DNA from: Bdellovibrionaceae bacterium UBA2351
Lineage (GTDB): Bacteria > Bdellovibrionota > Bdellovibrionia > Bdellovibrionales > Bdellovibrionaceae
Direction of reading: 5' to 3'
Assembly: GCA_002344565.1 (NCBI GenBank)
Contig: DDTZ01000142.1
Location: 1 to 5,052, forward strand
DNA: 5,052 bases
How positions within the stretch are numbered: position 1 is the first letter of the stretch; each line of letters opens with the position of its first letter. Shown piece by piece: positions 1-5,052 of this stretch. Under the pieces are notes generated by a model. The model saw only the letters and a list, made by a program, of their open reading frames with translations, did not search any database and was not told the origin of the DNA. The position numbers were made by a program, and so were the translations under genes.

Positions 1-315
1 CGCGCTTAACATGATGCTCATTTTTGAGTTTTCTTTTAGGTCCTTGTCATTAACGTTTGGAATGGTTTCGACAATTTCTTTAGCTGTATCGGCTCCTGAT
101 TCCGCAACATCCGGTGATGTTTCGATCGGAGTCTGCGCATCGAGTAGAGCTTTCGCAGCTTTTTCCTTACATTCTTTAGTTTCTGCATTTTTACCAGAAC
201 AATCTGATTGCGCTTGACCTGATGTTTTTCCTGCTTGTCCTAGTTTTTTATCTTTTTTTCCGCACGAAACAAGAAAAGCAAATACAGCAATAGACACTAA
301 AAAAGCATATTTCAT
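1..315 (-). CDS. Small lipoprotein, 3' end beyond the window
   Basis: An open frame on the minus strand begins at an ATG (313-315) and stays open for 105 codons to the left edge, so its C-terminus is not visible. The first 18 residues form a lipoprotein signal: MKYAFLVSIAVFAFLVSC, with a short charged start, a hydrophobic core and the lipobox LVSC, making Cys18 the predicted lipidation site. The mature part is hydrophilic and low in complexity (GKKDKK after the Cys, then many Ala, Glu, Lys, Ser), with two further cysteines at 39 and 49 that could pair. From about residue 60 it is acidic and probably extended or helical. No family is recognised. The residue after the lipidated Cys is Gly, so by the E. 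coli +2 rule the outer membrane is the default destination. The start is supported by a good ribosome binding site at 322-327. It is transcribed divergently from the protease gene. Confidence 0.8.
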   Translation of the reverse strand, partial: MKYAFLVSIAVFAFLVSCGKKDKKLGQAGKTSGQAQSDCSGKNAETKECKEKAAKALLDAQTPIETSPDVAESGADTAKEIVETIPNVNDKDLKENSKMSIMLSA

Positions 316-321
316 AAAAAG

Positions 322-327
322 CTCCTT
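322..327 (-). promoter_or_regulatory. Ribosome binding site of the small lipoprotein
   Basis: The minus strand reads AAGGAG followed by CTTTTT and ATG, a six-base spacing. This is a textbook Shine-Dalgarno sequence and fixes the lipoprotein start at 315. Neither the protease nor the DUF4105 gene has a comparable site. Confidence 0.85.
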
Positions 328-396
328 GAAAGTGGATAATGCGGCTTTCATGCCATTCTGAATCAATTCTATTAGCCTCTGCTCAAGCGGTTCAAA

Positions 397-424
397 ATTA
401 TACGTCTGACAGGTGTCTAATCTT
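397..424 (-). promoter_or_regulatory. Candidate promoter of the small lipoprotein
   Basis: The minus strand carries a perfect TATAAT at 402-397. The best -35 at normal spacing is poor (AAGATT at 424-419, 16-bp spacer), so the promoter may need an activator or may be read by another sigma factor. Transcription would start near 390 and give a leader of about 75 bases before the ATG. The -35 zone abuts the -35 of the divergent protease promoter. Confidence 0.4.
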
Positions 425-436
425 TTGACAGGGGTC
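407..436. repeat. Duplicated TGACAGG(T/G)GTC box in the divergent promoter region
   Basis: TGACAGGTGTC (407-417) recurs as TGACAGGGGTC (426-436), 10 of 11 bases identical, with starts 19 bp apart. The first copy contains the inverted repeat GACA-GG-TGTC (408-417), and its TGTC also forms an inverted pair with GACA at 427-430. The second copy overlaps the TTGACA -35 element of the protease promoter. The arrangement would suit a regulator binding two tandem sites on one DNA face, but it could also be a dispersed intergenic repeat. The repeat is seen directly; an operator role is inference. Confidence 0.4.
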
Positions 437-452
437 CGGGCCGGTGTATCCT
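425..452 (+). promoter_or_regulatory. Promoter of the protease gene, probably giving a leaderless mRNA
   Basis: A consensus -35 TTGACA (425-430) is followed by a 16-bp spacer and TATCCT (447-452), four of six matches to TATAAT. Transcription would start about seven bases later, at or next to the A of the ATG at 459. The spacer is very GC-rich (14 of 16 bases) and holds CCGGGCCGG (436-444), in contrast to the AT-rich flanks. The -10 match is moderate, and no mapped transcript is available. Confidence 0.45.
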
Positions 453-458
453 TTATAT

Positions 459-1388
459 ATGATGGATATGGATCGTCCTCGCAAAATACTAATGATGGTG
501 ATGACTAGCTTAACTTTAGGGATAGGCTGTCAACAAAGTAAAACTAACGTTTCTAAAACAGAGCCGATCGAGCCGCCTAAAAAGGTTTATCGTTTTGACG
601 ACTCTAAAGGCTGCTATTCAGAAGGGATCGTCAACGGCTATGTTGCCGATCAAACAAACCCACTAAAGAATCACGTCGTAATGGTGCTATCGCGTTTTCA
701 AAAAGACGAATTCAGTTCCGAAGTTCTTTCAACGTTATGCACAGGAACGTTGATCGATGCCAATACAGTACTGACGGCCGCGCACTGTTTTCCTAAAAAC
801 ACGATATCGACTCAGATCGTGGCGTCGATCAATCTATTCTGCTCGAGTGGTTTTAATAAACGCTTGGTCTATTCCGCCTACAATGTGAATATCCACCCGC
901 AATATCGACATAAAACGACACCGTCGAGCACCTCACCTGATTTTGACATTGCCACCGTCAAATTTGACGGAGTTCTGCCCCCGCCCTATGCCCCTTTAAA
1001 GCTTGCCCCGGTGGATATCAGAACAGAAAGCACCAACCCTGCTAGCCAAATGATCATGATTGGCTACGGACGCACGCATACAACTGATGACTCTTTACCT
1101 GAACTTCGCTATGTAACTAAGAATTGGGACCAATTGATGCTCGTTAAGGACTCTGTCAGTTTGATAGATCGTTTAAGCTTAGTAGGCGTCAATCAACAGG
1201 ATGCCCATGGTGGTTGCAGCGGTGATTCCGGTGGGCCGCTTTTAATTGCGGACAAAAACGGTTACAAAGTCGTCGGTGTTGCTTCGTACATTGAAAGCGC
1301 CTCAGAGTCTAAGCTGTGTGAACAAGGACAGATCTTTTATTCATACGTTCCCTCGTATTGGGACTGGATACAAGAGCAGCTTAACTAA
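459..1388 (+). CDS. Trypsin-fold (S1 family) serine protease with lipoprotein signal
   Basis: Secreted endopeptidase of the chymotrypsin/trypsin fold, 309 residues from this start. The N-terminus reads as a lipoprotein signal (RPRK, hydrophobic stretch 10-23, then LGIGC with Cys24). Gly at -3 is not ideal, so an ordinary signal peptide is possible. A linker leads to the IVNG start of the catalytic domain at Ile57. The triad is complete: His109 (LTAAHC), Asp163 (DFDIA), Ser257 (GDSGGP). Likely disulfides are Cys94-Cys110 and Cys253-Cys287, and Cys52 may pair with Cys128, tethering the pro-segment. The position equivalent to trypsin Asp189 is Gly251, with Ile at the 216 and 226 equivalents, so trypsin-like Arg/Lys specificity is unlikely and an elastase-like pocket is more plausible. 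The start is uncertain: GTG444 and ATG462 or ATG468 are in frame. ATG459 fits the promoter, and none has a convincing ribosome site. The glycosyltransferase follows 12 bp downstream. Confidence 0.88.
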   Translation: MMDMDRPRKILMMVMTSLTLGIGCQQSKTNVSKTEPIEPPKKVYRFDDSKGCYSEGIVNGYVADQTNPLKNHVVMVLSRFQKDEFSSEVLSTLCTGTLIDANTVLTAAHCFPKNTISTQIVASINLFCSSGFNKRLVYSAYNVNIHPQYRHKTTPSSTSPDFDIATVKFDGVLPPPYAPLKLAPVDIRTESTNPASQMIMIGYGRTHTTDDSLPELRYVTKNWDQLMLVKDSVSLIDRLSLVGVNQQDAHGGCSGDSGGPLLIADKNGYKVVGVASYIESASESKLCEQGQIFYSYVPSYWDWIQEQLN

Positions 1389-1400
1389 TGAGAACACACT

Positions 1401-2906
1401 TTGAGTATCGTACAGACATTAACTAAAAAACTAAATCCGACCGTAATTTTTCTTGGCTTCTTTTTACTGATCGCATTCCTCAACGATGGCTTTATGGGCA
1501 CCGATGAATATTGGAATGCGATGGTTAAATATTTGCCCGCTCAAACATCAACCTACACTGACCTCGTGGATCAGACGGACGTAAAATCCCCGCTTCAAGT
1601 CATGCCGATGCATTTTGGCTCGCAGATCGCTTTGAAACTGGGCGTGTTTCATCCGTATGATCAGTATCGCTTTACGATCTTGTTTATTACGATCTTCAAT
1701 TTATTGATTTACATTTTATCATTCCAAATTATCTACTCGACACGCCTATGGGATTTTGGCAGCCGCTTTAAATTGCCCGACGGAGCCACTTCGGAAAAAT
1801 GGCTGGATGTATCGCACAAAATATTTATCCTGTTATTTACGTTCTACTTTGCGTCGTCATTCACACTGACTCGCCCGATGTTTGAATCACTAGCTGCGCC
1901 GTGGATCTTGCTGTCGATGGCATTGTTCTATCGCTATAAAAATGACGGCAAGACATCCGATCTAGTTTGGTCGACAATTACAGTCAGCATGGCCTTTGTT
2001 ATGCGCCAGCAAGCCGGTATTGGCGCTGTGACTGTACCTTTATTGCTATTACTAGCTAAGGATTTCAAAGGCGTTGCTGTAAGTTCTATTGTGGGACTCG
2101 TGTGCTTTGTATTAGCGGGCATTCCTGACATTTTCTTACGTGGTGGATTCCATCACTCGTTGATCTCGGTATTAACCTACAACGTAGAGCACGGTCATGA
2201 ATACGGTAACGGATCCATCCTATTTTACCCGGCTTTACTAATGGGGTTATCATTCTTCCCGTTCCTATGGATCGGCAATACCAGCAAAGATGTCGTTGGA
2301 CCCGTCTTCAAGAAACTTAACTACGCTTGGGTGTTTATCGCTTTGTTCGTAGCGCTTCATTCGTACTTCCCACAAAAGTTTGAGCGTTTTATGGTTTCGA
2401 TCATTCCGCTGCTGATCGTATTGATGACTCCGTTTTTCACTCGCTTAGTGTTGATGTGGCCACAGAAGAAATGGCAATTGATGACGATGGCGGTGCTAAA
2501 TGTCTTTATCTTGATTAACGCCAGTTTCTTTCCATCACAGAAAAACATTATCAATGCGGCTTTGTTTATCGATAAACACCACGACATCAAAACAGTTTAC
2601 AATTTAGATAAAACGATCGAATGGATTCCGGAAAAATTCATTTTCCTAAACCGCGGCTACAGCATCGTTGACTTGCCTTTAGCCGCCGTGAAAGACCAAC
2701 CTGCAAACAACTGCCAGGCTGCTATCATCGTAAACGATTTTATCTGGCAGCAGGAAAAAGAAGCGTTAAAAGACTTCCACGTTGTGGATACATTTAATGT
2801 GAATTTGATCGAACGATTTGCGTACAAGTTCAATAAAAAGAACAACATTCGCCGCGCTCCTTTGCATGTGTTATCAAACTGCAAGCAGTTGTCTGCGGCG
2901 CTGTAG
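1401..2906 (+). CDS. Polytopic GT-C glycosyltransferase, GT22 (ALG9/ALG12/PIG-B) mannosyltransferase-like
   Basis: A 501-residue inner-membrane protein with about ten hydrophobic segments (roughly 13-29, 92-113, 141-155, 164-177, 205-218, 223-246, 272-291, 307-323, 330-352, 357-376) and a soluble C-terminal tail from about 380. The layout matches GT-C enzymes, which move a sugar from a polyprenyl-phosphate donor on the outer face of the membrane. After the first segment comes the acidic motif GTDEYW (Asp35-Glu36), where GT-C families place their catalytic acid. Near 320 lies HSYFPQKFERF, resembling the HS...HKExRF signature of GT22 mannosyltransferases. The donor sugar and acceptor cannot be read from the sequence. 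TTG1401 is chosen because an in-frame TGA lies at 1389-1391 and the first membrane segment is needed; the next ATG (1494) would lose it. Only a weak GAG (1390-1392) precedes the start, so translation may depend on coupling to the protease. The stop TAG lies within the tRNA-like segment. Confidence 0.75.
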   Translation: MSIVQTLTKKLNPTVIFLGFFLLIAFLNDGFMGTDEYWNAMVKYLPAQTSTYTDLVDQTDVKSPLQVMPMHFGSQIALKLGVFHPYDQYRFTILFITIFNLLIYILSFQIIYSTRLWDFGSRFKLPDGATSEKWLDVSHKIFILLFTFYFASSFTLTRPMFESLAAPWILLSMALFYRYKNDGKTSDLVWSTITVSMAFVMRQQAGIGAVTVPLLLLLAKDFKGVAVSSIVGLVCFVLAGIPDIFLRGGFHHSLISVLTYNVEHGHEYGNGSILFYPALLMGLSFFPFLWIGNTSKDVVGPVFKKLNYAWVFIALFVALHSYFPQKFERFMVSIIPLLIVLMTPFFTRLVLMWPQKKWQLMTMAVLNVFILINASFFPSQKNIINAALFIDKHHDIKTVYNLDKTIEWIPEKFIFLNRGYSIVDLPLAAVKDQPANNCQAAIIVNDFIWQQEKEALKDFHVVDTFNVNLIERFAYKFNKKNNIRRAPLHVLSNCKQLSAAL

Positions 2907-2956
2907 CTCAACTGGATAAAGCTACGGTTGCCTAAACCATAGCTCCCCGTTCAAAG
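2897..2956 (+). pseudogene. Relic of a tRNA-Arg(CCT), 3' end missing
   Basis: The segment aligns base by base with the first four-fifths of a tRNA. Positions 8-25 are 2904-2922 (TAGCTCAACTGGATAAAGC): a standard D arm with the invariant GG, differing from the common Arg form at position 22 (A for G), which breaks the C13-G22 pair. The anticodon stem ACGGT/ACCAT (2924-2928, 2936-2940) has one C-A mismatch and a seven-base loop TGCCTAA, placing CCT exactly at 34-36 followed by A37-A38. Position 33 is G instead of the near-universal T. The variable loop is AGCT, followed by CCCC and GTTCAAA (2949-2955) as the T loop. The 3' strands of the T stem and acceptor stem are absent: nothing downstream pairs with CCCCG or GGCGCTG. 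It is therefore unlikely to work as a tRNA. It overlaps the last ten bases of the glycosyltransferase gene and fills most of the convergent gap. Confidence 0.5.
2914..2944 (-). terminator. Weak hairpin terminator for the DUF4105 gene
   Basis: AGCTACGGT (2920-2928) pairs with ACCATAGCT (2936-2944) over nine positions with one mismatch, around a seven-base loop. On the minus strand the stem is followed by a short TTTAT-like tail, so it could end the DUF4105 transcript 23 bp past its stop codon. On the plus strand it is followed by CCCCG, which does not suit intrinsic termination. The same hairpin is the anticodon arm of the tRNA-like segment, so the two readings overlap. Confidence 0.3.
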
Positions 2957-2966
2957 ACAAACGATT

Positions 2967-4961
2967 CTAAAAGAAATAATGATATAGAAGTTTAGTTGTA
3001 TGAATATCTTCTTTAGACTCTAGCGCGGGATTAGACCACTCGATTTCTAACGCTTGATGTGTCTTGATATTATAACGACCTGCTATCGAGGCTAAATCTA
3101 CTATTTTGAATCGATCGGGAACTTCCTTAATGTATTTAGCTAGCAACTTATAAGACTGCGAAGCCTCAAATAAATAACCTAGCTGATAACCGGCCGCTAT
3201 ATAGTTTCGCGTGATTTCAAATTGATTGCCGTAACGGTAATGCACAAACGGCAGGAACCATGCCATGTGACGTCCCCAATCCACCGTGTAGCCTCCGTAG
3301 ACCTGTAGCCCCGAGCCCAGACATGAACGTTGCCCATCACATAGAGGCATATTTTTAACCCCAACATCGATTCCCCACGACGGCTTAGGGTCAAGCTTAC
3401 GCAACGGATTTAATTGAAGGATATTGAAGAACGAAAAACTTTCTAAATTCAAATCATTTTCAAAATACTGAAATTTGAAATTACCGAATTCCAGTTGCGA
3501 GCGCGCTGGCAATCCATGCGAATCATCCAATAATTCATGAAAGGCAAAACGGAAATTCAAAAATCCAACCGCCGTCGCCCGCTTGCCGTCTTTATCGACC
3601 AGAGTTTTGTTTTCGCCAAACCCCAGACTCACACGCGAAGAGGGATGGGAAATATCAGGACGCTCGTCTTCAGGCACAGGGATAGCAACGGGCTCAGAAA
3701 TCACATCGACGGCCGCACGATCCATCAAAACTTTTTCTTTCATGTGGAACCAGTGGCCTTCACGTTTGGAAACACCATTCGGGTCTTTCATGTCGATATA
3801 ATCAATCAAGCCATCCAGGAACAGCGCTTTTCGCTGAATGTTTTCAAACTTCAACGTCTTTAAATTGTCTTCGGAATAATTGCCCACGATAAACAGGAAA
3901 TTATTTTTTTCATCCACAGTAAAACGATTCCATTTGTCTTCGAAATGTCGACGTAAAGACGGACGGAATTCCACTTTTTTAACAAAGCCTGGAATTTCAT
4001 ACAGCGCTTTTACAGAGTCTGATGGGATCACGTACAGCGGAACTTTGCTGGTTAGCTCGATACGTTCCGACGCCGCTTCCATCAACGTTAGCATGTGGTA
4101 CGAGCAATTCTGAGTGAAGAAATAGTAATCGAAATAGTGAGGCCCAACTTCCCAAATGTGGTACAGCATCTGCTGTAACTCATCGGGTTTTAAATCCAAT
4201 TCATACGACCACAAGTCACGTGATTCGTAATCATTGTATTCGCGTACTTTGTAATAATACGGAACGCTAGCATACGTTCCTGCAAAGCCGCCCAGTAAAC
4301 CATTGATGAAATACAATAGCGGGTTATTCGTCGTCACGTTCGCTGCATAGCTGATACCGTAATCCAGCAACTCTTGTTTTGCGCGACCTTCTTTAATTTT
4401 TTTATTTACACGAAAGAATGTGTGACCAAATGCTGACCCCGGGTTGTTGGCATAGTAACTAGAAAACACGAACGAGATCGATTCTGCATTTAGATTTCTT
4501 AGAAACACATCAAAGTAATAACAATTTGGCTTCGGTAACTGCGCCCACGCGGCATGATTAGGAAGCTTAGTCTTCAACCACGATAAACGCGCTGGAAATT
4601 TACAAATCGCGTGTTCGTCTTTTAAATCCGCAGAGGCAAAGAACGACCACAACGTGGCTTGCAATTCACCATCTAGATTTCTATAACCAGTTTCGGATAG
4701 AAAAAATTTCGGATCTTTTACTTGGCTCACTAATCGGCCGAATGCATTCAATTCATAGTGCATCAGTTTGCGCCATGTGCGCTGCTCTGATAGTTTTTGA
4801 GCGCTAGCCGCTTCGACTAGATTTTTTATTTCACGTTCGACATTAGCATCGTTAACGGCAAATGTTTTTTTGATCAGCGGCGTTTGCGCCAATGACGGCA
4901 AACCGAAGGACAATGATAAAACCAACACGTACAGCAGTGATGACAAATAAACTGATTTCAT
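2967..4961 (-). CDS. DUF4105 / Lnb N-terminal-domain protein with probable outer-membrane barrel
   Basis: A 664-residue exported protein of unknown reaction. Residues 1-25 are a signal peptide with a likely cut after Ser-Leu-Ala25. The N-terminal half carries the hallmarks of the DUF4105 (Lnb N-terminal periplasmic) family: CKFPARL (120-126), NNPGSAFGHTFFRV (172-185) with the conserved His180, and FFTQNCSYHML (281-291), an NCS version of the family's conserved NCT motif. His180 and Cys286 could be a catalytic pair, but no activity is known to me. Cys120 and Cys147 may form a disulfide. From about residue 440 to the end the sequence becomes short alternating hydrophobic/polar strands with many aromatics and Gly, and it closes with KLLYHYFF. 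A terminal Phe in this setting resembles the outer-membrane barrel insertion signal. It converges on the glycosyltransferase with a 60-bp gap. ATG4961 is the only start giving the signal peptide, and no Shine-Dalgarno sequence precedes it. Confidence 0.82.
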   Translation of the reverse strand: MKSVYLSSLLYVLVLSLSFGLPSLAQTPLIKKTFAVNDANVEREIKNLVEAASAQKLSEQRTWRKLMHYELNAFGRLVSQVKDPKFFLSETGYRNLDGELQATLWSFFASADLKDEHAICKFPARLSWLKTKLPNHAAWAQLPKPNCYYFDVFLRNLNAESISFVFSSYYANNPGSAFGHTFFRVNKKIKEGRAKQELLDYGISYAANVTTNNPLLYFINGLLGGFAGTYASVPYYYKVREYNDYESRDLWSYELDLKPDELQQMLYHIWEVGPHYFDYYFFTQNCSYHMLTLMEAASERIELTSKVPLYVIPSDSVKALYEIPGFVKKVEFRPSLRRHFEDKWNRFTVDEKNNFLFIVGNYSEDNLKTLKFENIQRKALFLDGLIDYIDMKDPNGVSKREGHWFHMKEKVLMDRAAVDVISEPVAIPVPEDERPDISHPSSRVSLGFGENKTLVDKDGKRATAVGFLNFRFAFHELLDDSHGLPARSQLEFGNFKFQYFENDLNLESFSFFNILQLNPLRKLDPKPSWGIDVGVKNMPLCDGQRSCLGSGLQVYGGYTVDWGRHMAWFLPFVHYRYGNQFEITRNYIAAGYQLGYLFEASQSYKLLAKYIKEVPDRFKIVDLASIAGRYNIKTHQALEIEWSNPALESKEDIHTTKLLYHYFF

Positions 4962-4971
4962 GGATGGAGCT

Positions 4972-5001
4972 AATTTACAAACGCTTCGGATGTTGAAGCA
5001 A
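4972..5001 (-). promoter_or_regulatory. Candidate promoter of the DUF4105 gene
   Basis: On the minus strand, TTGCTT (5001-4996) is followed by an 18-bp spacer and TAAATT (4977-4972). Initiation would fall near 4965, leaving a leader of only about four bases before the ATG. This agrees with the missing ribosome binding site. Only about 45 bp separate the upstream hairpin from the start codon, so any dedicated promoter must lie close to here. The element matches are moderate. Confidence 0.3.
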
Positions 5002-5002
5002 G

Positions 5003-5031
5003 ATAAAAGTGGGTGATAGACTCACCCACTT
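5003..5031 (-). terminator. Intrinsic terminator of a minus-strand gene beyond the right edge
   Basis: AAGTGGGTGA (5007-5016) and TCACCCACTT (5022-5031) form a perfect 10-bp stem with a five-base loop. Read on the minus strand, the stem runs into TTTTATCTT, the usual T-rich tail of a Rho-independent terminator. On the plus strand it is followed by AAGG, so it points leftward only. It implies a minus-strand gene ending at or just right of 5031. The remaining 5032-5052 is too short to identify that gene, although all three minus-strand frames stop before or within the hairpin. It also insulates the DUF4105 gene from upstream transcription. Confidence 0.7.
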
Positions 5032-5052
5032 AAGGATTCGCTAGCGTGCGCT

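Noticed and set aside
11..217. 68-codon plus-strand frame at the left edge
   Set aside because: It lies opposite the small lipoprotein, whose lipobox and strong ribosome site make the minus strand the coding one. No ribosome site or domain was seen.
1388..1426. Twelve-codon ORF starting at ATG1388, overlapping the protease stop as TAATGA and running past the TTG of the next gene
   Set aside because: It could carry ribosomes to the TTG start, but it has no ribosome site and is short enough to arise by chance, so it is not annotated as a gene.
1934..2911. Three minus-strand frames (65, 77 and 84 codons) opposite the glycosyltransferase
   Set aside because: They are antisense shadows of a polytopic membrane protein with clear family motifs, and no independent start signals were seen.
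2897..2956. Functional tRNA-Arg gene
   Set aside because: Position 33 is G, the D stem and anticodon stem each have a mismatch, and no 3' T-stem or acceptor strand can be paired. It is recorded as a relic instead.
3197..3394. 65-codon minus-strand frame inside the DUF4105 gene in another frame
   Set aside because: It sits wholly within the C-terminal coding part of that gene and shows no start signal or family resemblance.
3537..3863. Plus-strand frames of 108 and 72 codons inside the DUF4105 gene, and another at 3880-4113
   Set aside because: They are antisense to a well-supported gene, have Arg- or Ser-rich shadow-like composition, and lack ribosome sites or recognisable domains.

Overview
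The window holds three complete protein genes and one partial one, probably from a Bdellovibrio-like predatory bacterium or a relative. The reasons are a density of exported proteins, a lipoprotein-type trypsin-fold protease, a GT-C mannosyltransferase-like membrane protein, a large DUF4105/Lnb-type envelope protein, and mid-range base composition by eye. This is a guess from gene content; no rRNA or housekeeping marker is present. No phage, IS, CRISPR or defence module was seen.

Layout. A small lipoprotein gene (minus strand) runs off the left edge and is read divergently from the next gene. The 143-bp divergent region (316-458) carries back-to-back promoter candidates whose -35 areas meet around 420-430, plus a duplicated TGACAGG(T/G)GTC box. 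Rightward from there are an S1-family serine protease with a lipoprotein-type signal (459-1388) and, 12 bp later, a polytopic glycosyltransferase starting with TTG (1401-2906). These two probably share a transcript. A 664-residue DUF4105-family protein is encoded convergently on the minus strand (4961-2967). Upstream of it lies a perfect 10-bp hairpin (5007-5031) that reads as a terminator for a minus-strand gene beyond the right edge.

The most unusual item is the 60-bp gap between the two convergent genes. The segment 2897-2956 folds and aligns as the first four-fifths of a tRNA-Arg(CCT), with a near-canonical D arm, an anticodon arm with CCT exactly at positions 34-36, and a GTTCAAA T-loop. 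The 3' T-stem and acceptor strands are missing, and the glycosyltransferase takes its stop codon from tRNA positions 8-10. It looks like a tRNA relic. Its anticodon-arm hairpin may also serve as a weak terminator for the minus-strand gene.

All four proteins are predicted to enter or cross the envelope: two lipoproteins, one inner-membrane enzyme, and one periplasmic/outer-membrane protein. The sequence does not show that they form one pathway, and I do not see a convincing new multi-gene system here.
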